A DNA stretch of 64,000 nucleotides. Source: JAAYJR01 sp964563975. GTDB lineage: Bacteria > Bacteroidota > Bacteroidia > Bacteroidales > Prolixibacteraceae. The position numbers were made by a program, and so were the translations under genes. The notes below the pieces were generated by a model. That model was not told where the DNA came from. It did not search any database and saw only the letters and a list, made by a program, of their open reading frames with translations. This document shows, in pieces, positions 36,024 to 45,300 of the stretch (positions within the stretch are counted from its first letter, which is position 1; each line of letters begins with the position of its first letter). The DNA lies in contig CAZLZJ010000004.1 in NCBI GenBank assembly GCA_964563975.1, forward strand, positions 1 to 64,000, read 5' to 3'.

Positions 36024-36911
36024 ATGAATCAATTGATAAAAAAATCACTTTTGTTTTTACTATTTTTCATTTTATTTTTTACTATTGTAAATCTAATTTA
36101 TCTAATACTACTTATTCACATTGATGAAGGTTTTAAAAAAAACCTACAGGCTACAAAATTTGAGAATCCTGATTATGAATTGCTTGTCCTTGGAACTAGT
36201 TTTGCTGAATATGGAGTTGATACTGAATTATTAACAATGAATGGTATAAAATCGTTTAATCTCGCACTGGCTGGCAATTCATATGAGTCAAGCTATATTC
36301 AGTTAAATGAATATTTGGGAAAATGCGATAAAAGACCAAGCTATGCTCTGCTTTTTATAAATTCTTTTAGAGAAAGTGGCGATGATGATATTATTGAACC
36401 CATAGTAGAAGTTATGATGACAAATTATAAATTCAGTTTGAAAGATATTCCAATATTGAGATTCACTTGGTTAGGAACTGAGATGATTAAAAAGATCTTT
36501 AGTAGTAAACATAGAAAAGCAATATTATCTTATGGACAAGTTAAATTTGAAAAAAGCACACCCGACAATACCTCTTTTGCCAAATTGTTTTTAATTACTA
36601 AGGACACTGAGTCAAAACATTGGGTTGGTGAAATTGCAAAATTATGCTATAGTAATGAGGTGAGATTTATTATCATTGAAATACCAGGGTTTAAAGAAAC
36701 ACAAAATCTATCTGGTTTTGGGCCATATGAATTAAAACTATGGAATGGTTACTCGGTTCCCTTATACAACTTTAATAATCAAAGATTTTGCGAGATCTTT
36801 GATTCCCAGAAAGATTGGATAGGAAATTCTCATCTTAATTCTCGTGGTGCCACTAAGTTTACCAAAGAACTAATTCCAATATTGCAATTCGACAATTCAA
36901 ATGGTGAGTGA
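36024..36911 (+). CDS. SGNH-like membrane-anchored partner of the MBOAT protein
   Basis: A 295-residue protein with one N-terminal membrane segment (about 9-33) and an extracytoplasmic SGNH-like domain. LLVLGTSFAEYGVD carries the candidate nucleophile Ser59. LALAGNSYESSY is a block-III-like Gly-Asn. NSHLNSRGATKF carries His270, without the usual Asp three residues before it. It resembles the AlgJ/AlgX-type acetyl acceptors found beside MBOAT genes. Tight linkage (2 bp) supports a joint role in polymer O-acylation. It may instead be a surface esterase. Confidence 0.68.
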   Translation: MNQLIKKSLLFLLFFILFFTIVNLIYLILLIHIDEGFKKNLQATKFENPDYELLVLGTSFAEYGVDTELLTMNGIKSFNLALAGNSYESSYIQLNEYLGKCDKRPSYALLFINSFRESGDDDIIEPIVEVMMTNYKFSLKDIPILRFTWLGTEMIKKIFSSKHRKAILSYGQVKFEKSTPDNTSFAKLFLITKDTESKHWVGEIAKLCYSNEVRFIIIEIPGFKETQNLSGFGPYELKLWNGYSVPLYNFNNQRFCEIFDSQKDWIGNSHLNSRGATKFTKELIPILQFDNSNGE

Positions 36912-36916
36912 AAATA

Positions 36917-37786
36917 TTACATTTTTTCTCCAGTTAAAGTTGTATTGTTGCCATTGTTTTCTATTACATCGATAATTCTATTATATAGAAGTTCAACCGC
37001 TTTTCCTGCAAATTTTTTATTTGGGTGTGAATTGACTGATGATACAGCATACTTTTCAGAAAAATATAATCCTCCTTCAGTTTGGAGGCTATAAAGATCC
37101 CATATGTAAATATTGTCATCCGGAATATCCCATTCATTTGTTACCCATGAAAAAAACTCTTTTGTCCTTAAAGCTTCATCTTCTTGAATATTTGCTTTAA
37201 CTTGTACTGCTCCTGTGAACAGGATGAATTTGTTGTCTGGAAATTCATGCAATTTATCTTTCAGCGCTAAATATTGAAGTTTGTAATTTGAAATAGTTTT
37301 CTCTTCAGAATTTATATCCGGGGTTTCCAGGTCGGGTTCAATATTACTGACAGGGAAGCAGTGTTTGAAAATGATTACTTTATAATTCTTTGTAAGAATC
37401 TCCAATGTGGGTTGATCCATAAAGGGCTGATTACCTGCATTTTTTACCCAAGTATTGTAGTAATCATAAGGATAGTTTTTCCATCCGTATGGTTTTTCTG
37501 ATGGAAATTCAATTTCTACAATAGAGTAATTCGAACCGTGCGCTTTATTATATTTTTTAAAAAGTTTTGGCAACGCAGCTCTTTTATCAATAAAATCCGC
37601 AATTCTTTCACTAGCCTTGCTTAATCCTCTGGCAATTATTGTATTATTACTCCCTCTCCAGATTACTCTTCCTGTACTATGATGGAGGAAAACTATCTTT
37701 ACATCCGCTGATTGTTTTTTCTGATGGCATGATGTTAAAGGTAGTATCATTAATAAGCAAATAATTAAATGGTATTTCGGCATCAT
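36917..37786 (-). CDS. Lipoprotein with SGNH-like N-terminus
   Basis: A 289-residue lipoprotein (signal peptide, lipobox LPLTSC, Cys20), convergent with the MBOAT partner gene and 5 bp from it. The core begins KIVFLHHSTGRVIWRG, seen in a family of Bacteroidota lipoproteins of unknown function. IIFKHCFPVSNI, FILFTGAVQ and a late VSSVNSHPNKKFAGKAVELL look like SGNH-hydrolase blocks with a terminal His. The role is unknown, with an esterase on the cell surface a guess. The start could also be the second Met. Confidence 0.6.
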   Translation of the reverse strand: MMPKYHLIICLLMILPLTSCHQKKQSADVKIVFLHHSTGRVIWRGSNNTIIARGLSKASERIADFIDKRAALPKLFKKYNKAHGSNYSIVEIEFPSEKPYGWKNYPYDYYNTWVKNAGNQPFMDQPTLEILTKNYKVIIFKHCFPVSNIEPDLETPDINSEEKTISNYKLQYLALKDKLHEFPDNKFILFTGAVQVKANIQEDEALRTKEFFSWVTNEWDIPDDNIYIWDLYSLQTEGGLYFSEKYAVSSVNSHPNKKFAGKAVELLYNRIIDVIENNGNNTTLTGEKM

Positions 37787-38131
37787 GGTAATTAAATAGA
37801 ATTAGTTAAACAGGTTTTATTTGTCTGTTGTTTTTAAAATTATTGTTACATAACTCTCTTGTTTTTATTTCATACAACTCATCACATGCATTTTAACAAA
37901 AAAGAAGATACTCTTTTGATCTTTAAAATATTAAATGATAATTTAAAAAATTTGCTTGCATTTTACGTTGATTTCACTAATCATAGCTATATTGTGAAAT
38001 AGCTGTTTCATAAGCTCAGTCAGTTTCTAGTCAGGGTATTAATTTGATCCAACTGATACTTAATGTTAATAAAACTATTTTATAAAAAAATATGAGCAAA
38101 ACTCTAATCCACCATTCGTGAAAAGATAAAA
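37787..38131. other. AT-rich spacer with a possible 38-codon ORF
   Basis: A 345-base gene-poor stretch. A + strand frame at 37886-38002 (ATG to TAG) could encode a 38-residue peptide containing DTLLIFKILNDNLKNLLAFY, but no promoter or ribosome site supports it. A short palindrome (TGAAATAGCTGTTTCA) ends this stretch. Nothing else is recognised. Confidence 0.25.
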
Positions 38132-38377
38132 CTATTTACTCAAATTGTTCTTGATCTGAATTAAAAACAAAACAATTGTTATACTAAAGAAACTAATTGA
38201 TGCAATAAAATAATTAATAATTTCAGTATGTGCAAATAATCTTCCATTCCCAATTCTGTCTGCTCCAAGCAGAAATAGTGAAAAGCCAAAGAAGAGTTGA
38301 AAGATACCCAGAAGCAAAAATAACAATCCAATTATTCCGGAAAACCATGCAATAAAGTTTAAAAATTTCTTAGACAT
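38132..38377 (-). CDS. Small two-helix membrane protein, unknown function
   Basis: An 81-residue protein with two long hydrophobic segments (about 8-36 and 53-74) separated by a short polar loop (ADRIGNGRLFAHTE) and ending in a basic tail. No family is recognised. A good -7 box (TAAATTTG on the - strand) lies about 33 bp upstream, which supports it being a real, separately transcribed gene. Confidence 0.5.
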   Translation of the reverse strand: MSKKFLNFIAWFSGIIGLLFLLLGIFQLFFGFSLFLLGADRIGNGRLFAHTEIINYFIASISFFSITIVLFLIQIKNNLSK

Positions 38378-38410
38378 AAAATTTGATTAATAAGTGACAG
38401 CACTAAAATA

Positions 38411-38418
38411 CAAATTTA
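38411..38418 (-). promoter_or_regulatory. -7 box (TAAATTTG) of the small membrane protein gene
   Basis: On the - strand TAAATTTG matches TAnnTTTG exactly. A TTTG occurs upstream but only 11 bp away, so the -33 element is not clear. Confidence 0.35.
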
Positions 38419-38480
38419 TTAGTCCGATTCAAAAATAGATGAAGAAACTGTATAAGGTTTTTCATATTAAATCCCTTTAT

Positions 38481-38484
38481 TTAA
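38481..38484. repeat. TTAA target duplication of IS1380 (left)
   Basis: TTAA directly precedes the CCTGA terminus and is matched by TTAA at 40186-40189. TTAA is self-complementary and the flanks are AT-rich, so chance adds some doubt. Confidence 0.7.
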
Positions 38485-40185
38485 CCTGATTAATTCATAA
38501 ACTCGTCATTCAGTGTAAAGATACACCTTTGGGTCTTCTTTCTTTTCGGTAAGTTGACTGATTTTATTCTTCAACCCGGTTTTCCGGTTTATTCCGGAGA
38601 GTGTTGACCTGGTTTTTCATGATGTAATAGTCATTATGGGCTCAAAATCTGCCGCCAGGGCATACCTTCCCCATGCATGTTATTGGTAATCAGTGCATAT
38701 GTTAGATTTTCGACCGGCTTCCCTAAGTCCTGAGTATCATCAGCATCTCAAAGCCTTTGATTTGTTCACCTTTTGTCGGGCAGAACCTGGGTAACTCAAC
38801 TTTAATTTTGGTTTTCATTTCCTTAACCCAGGCAGCTGTCTTTATGATTTTGAGCTGTATTGTTTTCATGGTTGCATTGGCATATTTGCTTCCTCTGAGA
38901 AGCTCTTTCTGCAGGGTGTGTATAAGTATGTATGCCATAGAGTGCAGGAATAAACGAAACTGGTTTGCCGTAAACTTATTACAGGACGAGCGGTCAGACC
39001 TAAGATACAATTTATGGTCTTTGATGCGCAGTTCCATGGAACCCCTGGCGCAGTAGCCTTTCTCGTATATATCACGTGTACGGTAATCATACTGGTCGGT
39101 GACAATATAGCGGATATTGGTTCCCATCTCACTTACCTCGACTTTTACAATAACACGTTGATAGCTTTCCCAGTTCTGGGCTTTGTACATAAATGAATGA
39201 TACCTCTTTACAGGTTTTCGATATTGATTAAATTCCCTTTGAGCGCTTTCGATGGTAACCCGTGCCAGTTCATTAAGTTTTGCATTGCCCGTTAATCCGG
39301 TTATAAATCCGACATTATGCTCCCCACTGACCCAATCCATAAAATCCTTCGATGCAAAATGACTGTCGCCCCGTACTATGATCTTTGTTTTCGGCCACCG
39401 CGCCCGAAGGTATAATACCAGTTTCTGCAACAATCTGGCAATATTGATCTGTTTATTCCGGCGGCCTGGTTTTAAAATGGTGGTTATCAGTTTACCCGAT
39501 AATCCTTCATAAATATGTAAGGGCATGTAGCAATACTCGTTGTAATAGTTGTTGAACAGTGCCAGCTCCTGCTGCCCGTAGGTGTCATTGTTGGTGTCGT
39601 CACAATCTAAAATGATGACAGAGGGCGGCTCTGAGTATGAACCCATAAAATGATCTACCAGATATTTACCCAGTCGGAAAAGATCGCTCTTTGTGACAGA
39701 GTTCTCCAGCCGGCTCATTGTTGGCTGTGAGGCTAAATCATTGTCACTATGTGGCAGCCGGTTGGTACACATTTTAAGTATCATATCTCCACGCAGATCA
39801 TTACAGTCATTACAATCCTCATACCCTGCAGCTATCTGAAATACCCGTTGTGTCAATAATTCCTTGACAGTATGATCAATATACCGCTCATCCCTGCTGT
39901 CAGGTATACATTTACTGGCTGAGGATAAAAGGTTTAGCTCCCTGTCTATCTCACGCAACAGCAACAGCCCACCGTCGCTGCTGATACGGTCACCGCTAAA
40001 ACTGAGTTTAATATCTCGGCCTTTTACAGGGAAAAGAGTTAGTTCGTTTGAGAAATTTTCAGTACTTTTATCTATCATTGTACAAAGGGTGTTTTTTTGT
40101 TTTTAATCACTTTAAATATAGCTAATTAAGTTATAATTAAAGAACAAAAGCACCCTTTTTTTTAAGTACTTATGAATAATTCAGG
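38485..40185 (-). mobile_element. IS1380-family insertion sequence
   Basis: A 1701-bp element with ends CCTGATTAATTCATAA and, inverted, CCTGAATTATTCATAA (two mismatches in 16). It is flanked by TTAA at 38481-38484 and 40186-40189, a 4-bp target duplication. It carries one intact transposase gene. It sits where the AT-rich polysaccharide locus gives way to DNA of visibly higher G+C. Confidence 0.87.
38723..40078 (-). CDS. IS1380-family transposase
   Basis: A 451-residue transposase. The N-terminus has SSDGGLLLLREID and an arm with GYEDCNDCNDLRGD. The catalytic core shows VIILDCDDTNNDTYG (first Asp), TKIIVRGDSHFAS (second Asp) and GYCARGSMELRIKDHK (Glu). These are the IS1380 signatures. It appears full length with no lesion. 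The start has ATG at 40078, about 107 bp inside the element end. Confidence 0.93.
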   Translation of the reverse strand: MIDKSTENFSNELTLFPVKGRDIKLSFSGDRISSDGGLLLLREIDRELNLLSSASKCIPDSRDERYIDHTVKELLTQRVFQIAAGYEDCNDCNDLRGDMILKMCTNRLPHSDNDLASQPTMSRLENSVTKSDLFRLGKYLVDHFMGSYSEPPSVIILDCDDTNNDTYGQQELALFNNYYNEYCYMPLHIYEGLSGKLITTILKPGRRNKQINIARLLQKLVLYLRARWPKTKIIVRGDSHFASKDFMDWVSGEHNVGFITGLTGNAKLNELARVTIESAQREFNQYRKPVKRYHSFMYKAQNWESYQRVIVKVEVSEMGTNIRYIVTDQYDYRTRDIYEKGYCARGSMELRIKDHKLYLRSDRSSCNKFTANQFRLFLHSMAYILIHTLQKELLRGSKYANATMKTIQLKIIKTAAWVKEMKTKIKVELPRFCPTKGEQIKGFEMLMILRT

Positions 40186-40189
40186 TTAA
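40186..40189. repeat. TTAA target duplication of IS1380 (right)
   Basis: Matches TTAA at 38481-38484, on the outer side of the element's right terminus. Confidence 0.7.
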
Positions 40190-40288
40190 AAGTGTTTATT
40201 GCCAAAAAGATGTAAATTTATTATTATAACTTGATCCATTAAGTGTAAAAGTAATTTTACTATAAGCTGGATAGGCAACCACTGGTTC

Positions 40289-41953
40289 TTATATCTTCTT
40301 TATTTTCTTCCCGGTTGGGCTGATCGTAAGATCTTCTTTTACATCGTATATCTGAGGTACTTTAAATAGTTCAAGCCTTTTTGAACAGTATTCAATCAGA
40401 AAATCCCTTGTTATTTCCTGCTCAGGGTCTTTCTTAATTAAAACAGTGGCTTTGAGTTTTTCACCTTCTATTTCGTCATCAATTCCTTCAACAGTGCAGT
40501 CAATTACATCTGATATGGAAAGTATAACAGCCTCTATTTCCTTTGGACTGATGCGTTTGCCACGGACCTTTATAATCTCTTTCGAGCGGGCTGTTAAATA
40601 TATATATCCTTCCTCATCAACCGTTCCGAGATCCCCTGTATAAAGCCATCCATCCCTGATGGCATTTTGGGTGCCTTCCTCATCGGCATAATAGCCCATC
40701 ATTATATTGTCACCACGGGCTATAACTTCGCCAATCTCCCCGGATTTAATCAGTTCTCCATTCTCATTTACAACCTTAAGTTCGACTCCGGGAATACCTT
40801 TTCCCATCGAATCTTTTTTCTTTTCCCACAATTCAGGCGGAAGCCAGGATAATCTTGCCGTAGCTTCTGTTTGCCCGTACATTACTACAAATCTTATTTC
40901 AGGATGAGCTTCCCTGAATTCGTCAATAAAGACGGGGGCAAGCTTGCCTCCTGCCTGGGTTACGTAACGCATGCCGGGAAAAACGGTTGTTTTGAATGAA
41001 TCGGATTTCCTTAAAAGGATCTGGAAATGTGAGGGAACACCGGCAAACCCGGTGCATTTATAATCGAGGAGACTTTTGATCACTCCTCCCAGAAAAATGA
41101 ATGAGTTGTTGAATACTATTGATCCCCCGACTCTCAGATGAGTATGCAGAAGTGACAGTCCGTAACAGTAATAAAAAGGCAGAACAACCAGCATCCTGTC
41201 ATTTTCGGTCAGCTCCAGATATTCAACAATGGAACTTGTGTTGGCTATCAGGTTTTTATGCGAGATCATAACCCCTTTTGGTTCTCCTGTGGATCCGGAA
41301 GTGAAAATAATCTCTGCACATCGCTCTGCATCAAAGTCCGGGTAAGATGTTTCATGTCCCATATCGGCGTATTTGGCTGTGCCTGGTTGACCTTCAGCCT
41401 GATTACTGCTTTCAGTCTTGTTTCCGCCTTCGGCATCCAGGTTCCGGTCTTTCAGGCCTCCGGAATCATCAGATCCGCTTTCCGGCAATGTATCAGGGAA
41501 TATGGCAATACCTGAGTTCAGTCCGAGTCTCCTTTCAATATCATGTGTTAAAAAGATCAGGTCGGGATTTGTTAAATCATAGATGTAGCGGAAGTTTTCT
41601 TTCCCGATGTTCGGGTCAAGAGGAATACATATATTTCCGGATTTTATTATTGCCAGATATACCTTCAGGAGAAATAAATTATTGACAGACAGAACAAAAA
41701 TATGCTTGTTCTGTCCTACTTTGTTCTGAAGCCATCCGGCAATATCAATACAGGAACTGTATAGTTCTTTGAAGGAAATTTCCTCCCTGCCAACAAGAAA
41801 GGGTTTTTCAAGAGTTGAAGTGTGTTCGAAGAAATAATCAAATGCGTTCATGTTTTCAGGTATGTCATTCTTTGTCAGTCGGAATTTACTGTGTCCATCG
41901 TAACAAAGCGAAGGTTCTTGAAAAGTCCGGATTTCTGAGTTTTTGTGTTGCAT
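40289..41953 (-). CDS. AMP-forming acyl-CoA/ACP ligase
   Basis: A 554-residue adenylate-forming enzyme. Motifs are IIFTSGSTGEPKGVMISH (phosphate loop, about 215-232), VMYGQTEATARLSW, GWLYTGDLGTVDEEGYIYL, ARSKEIIKVRGKRISPKEIE and the terminal PTGKKIKKI with the catalytic Lys. It activates a carboxylic acid as an acyl-adenylate and loads it on CoA or a carrier protein. A linker of about 45 residues rich in Gly, Ser, Glu and Asp (about 158-203) precedes the phosphate loop and is unusual. Residue 35 (ATG at 41851) is an alternative start. Possible carriers are the ACPs at 26529 and 52558. Confidence 0.9.
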   Translation of the reverse strand: MQHKNSEIRTFQEPSLCYDGHSKFRLTKNDIPENMNAFDYFFEHTSTLEKPFLVGREEISFKELYSSCIDIAGWLQNKVGQNKHIFVLSVNNLFLLKVYLAIIKSGNICIPLDPNIGKENFRYIYDLTNPDLIFLTHDIERRLGLNSGIAIFPDTLPESGSDDSGGLKDRNLDAEGGNKTESSNQAEGQPGTAKYADMGHETSYPDFDAERCAEIIFTSGSTGEPKGVMISHKNLIANTSSIVEYLELTENDRMLVVLPFYYCYGLSLLHTHLRVGGSIVFNNSFIFLGGVIKSLLDYKCTGFAGVPSHFQILLRKSDSFKTTVFPGMRYVTQAGGKLAPVFIDEFREAHPEIRFVVMYGQTEATARLSWLPPELWEKKKDSMGKGIPGVELKVVNENGELIKSGEIGEVIARGDNIMMGYYADEEGTQNAIRDGWLYTGDLGTVDEEGYIYLTARSKEIIKVRGKRISPKEIEAVILSISDVIDCTVEGIDDEIEGEKLKATVLIKKDPEQEITRDFLIEYCSKRLELFKVPQIYDVKEDLTISPTGKKIKKI

Positions 41954-42374
41954 ATTACCGCTTTTGTGTTAAACTGATTTAACGGAAAACGGCAACATTT
42001 TGTTTCACCCGGACAGATTTCAAAATCCTTAGTATCAGGTAAAAAAGATTTCGTCACCTTACAAAGATAAGAATTTATGTTTCTTCTTTCTTCCCTGAAG
42101 AACTCTTCAGTTTCCATATCTGTAAAACCTTAGAAAAATTTCCCATAGATGAGATACAGGAAAAAACTATGAAAAACAATGAATAATCTGTTGCTTATAC
42201 TAATCACCATGCTACCGTCGTTTATCAGTTACTAAGACCTCTTGATAATCCTTATGATTGATTTGTGCCTGTCATAAGACATTTGATAATCAATATTTTG
42301 AGCGGTATTTGCTTATCGCTGAATATTTTATATCTGAGGCCGGAGTGATAAAGTAAAACTGAAACTTTAATAAT
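41954..42374. other. Spacer between divergent ligase and metalloprotease genes
   Basis: A 421-base stretch without a supported gene. It contains one good -7 box for the ligase on the - strand (42062-42069). An 80-codon - strand frame (41875-42117) overlaps the ligase and is not convincing. No promoter box was found for the metalloprotease. Confidence 0.5.
42062..42069 (-). promoter_or_regulatory. -7 box (TATCTTTG) of the acyl ligase gene
   Basis: On the - strand TATCTTTG matches the consensus and equals the box used by the wza/wzc/ACP/asnB operon at 56127. No TTG lies at the right distance upstream. A leader of about 100 nt would result. Confidence 0.4.
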
Positions 42375-45300
42375 ATGGTGCGACAGATATTTGTATGGCT
42401 GCTGTTGATTATTTTACAATGCAGTAATGTTTTTTCACAACGAATCATAAATCTTAATGCTGACAAAGAATTAATTCCTGCTCCAAGAACCGGGGGAAGA
42501 AAAAGCAGTGAACAGGAAATTCAGGGATCAAGGCGCTACAGGGAACTGAATCTGAATCCCGAATTGCAACGGTCTGATCATATAACTGTCAGGGATACAA
42601 TATTACTGGACCTCTTCAGCAACCGAAAATACAAGGCTGTCGTAGAAAAAATTAACAGGGATATAAACGGAACTCTGGTTATCAGGGCAAAACTCGCCGG
42701 ATACAAATACAGCTACTGTACCATTTCAACAAATGACCAGAAGAGTTTAATGATCCTGGATATTCCTGAAACAGAAGAGTATTACAAGATGAATTATGAT
42801 CAGGAAACAAACAGGCATTATCTTCTGGATCTGGATAAAACAAAGATAAAATATCTTGAGGGAGCTCCGTCGGTAATTCCACCGTCTGATAACCGGGATC
42901 CGGGAAGAATAAATCTAGATGACAGAATTGATCCTTCAGATAATAATACTGATTTTTCAGATAATAGTAGTGATTCTTCAGATGATTCAGGACCGATTGT
43001 AAGCAGGAGAACGATGAGTATTAGTGCAGATGCCATGGCCGTGAATGATGAAAATACGCCGGATGTGATAAAACTACTGGTTGTATACACTCCTGCCGCA
43101 GCTGCATGGGCCAGGACAAATGAGACAAATATTGCCAATACCATCAGTCTGATGATGGACAGGGCAGAGCTGGCCTTAAGCAACAGTAACACTCTGCTGA
43201 CTCTCGAACTGGTTCATTCTGCACAGGTCAGTTATACCGAGGTAAACTCTGTTAACGATCTTTACAACCTCCAGGGAGCCCAGGACGGGTTTATGGACAA
43301 TATACATTGTCTGAGGGATTACCATGCTGCCGATCTGGTTGTTCTTCTGGCTGATGTTAATTATACCGGAGGCCAGGGATTTTTACTGACTTCTACAGCG
43401 GGTCAGCCTGCCTATGGATTTTCCCTTACAAGAATTCAGCAGGCAAGCGGAACCTACACAACTATTCATGAAATAGCCCATAACCTTGGCTGCCATCATC
43501 ATAAACAGCAAAACACCCAGCCCGGACCGGGAATATTTTCTTATTCAGCCGGCTGGCGGTGGAACGGTACCAATAACAGTCGTTATTGTTCAATCATGAC
43601 TTATGAAGCCGGTTCTTATTTCAGTGATGGAATAAGTCATACACGGGTACCTTATTTTTCCAATCCCAACATACAATATAGTTCCGGAATAACAGGAAAT
43701 GCAGCGGACGGGGATAATGCAAGAACAATAAGACAAACAAAAACAGCAGTGTCTTCTTACCGTACGGAGCAGCCTGCCGTTCGTGTACTCAGTCCGAACG
43801 GAGGGGAGAAGCTGCTTGCGGGGAGTACTCACAGGATCCGCTGGACCGTCAGCAGTCATATAGATAATTGTGTGCTTGCCTATTCCCTTAACGGGGGTTA
43901 TACTTTTACAACAATAACCACTCTGAGCAGCAGCAATACAAGTTATGACTGGACTGTTCCCAATACTCCTTCAATACAATGCAGACTGAGAATTACCGGA
44001 TCTGATAATTCCCGGACATTCAGCGTGAGTGATGTGAGTGATTTTAATTTTGAGATTGCAACAGTAATAACCGATCCCTGTTCTGATATTACTTCAATAG
44101 CCGGTTGCGGGCCGGCTAATACCCACTCGTTCACAGGAGGAGGCTCTGGTTTATGGTTTTCCCATTCGGGTAATCCCTGCGGATACTTTTCACCGGGAGT
44201 GGAAAAGATATATTCTTTTACAGCGCCTGAAACAGGTAATTACAGTCTTCAGGTTACCGATGCCACCGGATATGTTGATTATTTATGGAAAACTGGATCA
44301 TGCTCACCTGAGGGCTGGCACTGTTTCGCAGATGTGAGTCAGCCGGGGCGCCATGGTTCGGTAACATGGACAAAAGGGACGACGTACTATATCCTCCTGG
44401 ATTTTGAAAATTCGTTTCCTACCACTCATACTTTTTATATTGATTACCCGGAATCTGCAAATAATATTGCCGGGAATACCGAAGTGTATAACCTCATTTC
44501 CAATCTTAACTACCGGAGGGCTATTCCGGTAACATTCAGTGAAGCGGGTACTGTTTACAGCCTGTCGGTTTACCATGAAGGCGGCAGGGGTAATATGCTG
44601 ATGGCAGTGTATTCAAACTCATCCGGTACACCGGGATCAAGACTTGGTGTTACAGCATCCACTCCCGTGAATTCCTCTGCCGGCTGGCAGACTGTCTCCC
44701 TTGAGAATCCGGTTCCTGTAAACGCCGGAGAGACGGTATGGCTTTCGTGGGTTTTTGAGCATACGGTGGGAGTGAGACATACCAGCGGTTCACCTGCCAG
44801 GGCACAGTCCGGTGAATCATGGTCGGGCGGAATGCCCCAGAACTTTGGTACGGCGGCACTTGGCAACTACAGGTATTCAGTCTACTGCAGCTATACTCCC
44901 AGTGTTGTCTCAGGCAACACGCTCGGGAATACCGAAGTATATGATCTTATATCAAATCTGAACTACCGAAGGGCTATCCAGGTGACTTTTCCGGAAGGCG
45001 GAACAATCCAGAGCCTGTCAATCTGCCACGAGGGCGGGAATGGCAATATGCTGATGGCAGTATATTCGAACTCATCCGGCGCTCCGGAATCAAGGCTGGG
45101 CATTACATCATCCACTCCAGTGAATTCCTCTGCCGGCTGGCAGACTATCTCCCTGGAGAATCCTGTTACTGTCAGCCCGGGGCAGACAGTGTGGCTGTCA
45201 TGGATCTTTCAAAATAAAGTTGGTGTGAGACATACAAGCGGCTCACCCGCCAGGGCCCAGTCGGGTGCATCATGGTCCGGCGGAATGCCCCAGAACTTTG

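Noticed and set aside
41875..42117. 80-codon - strand frame upstream of the acyl ligase
   Set aside because: It overlaps the ligase N-terminus, resembles no family, and the ligase's -7 box lies inside it.
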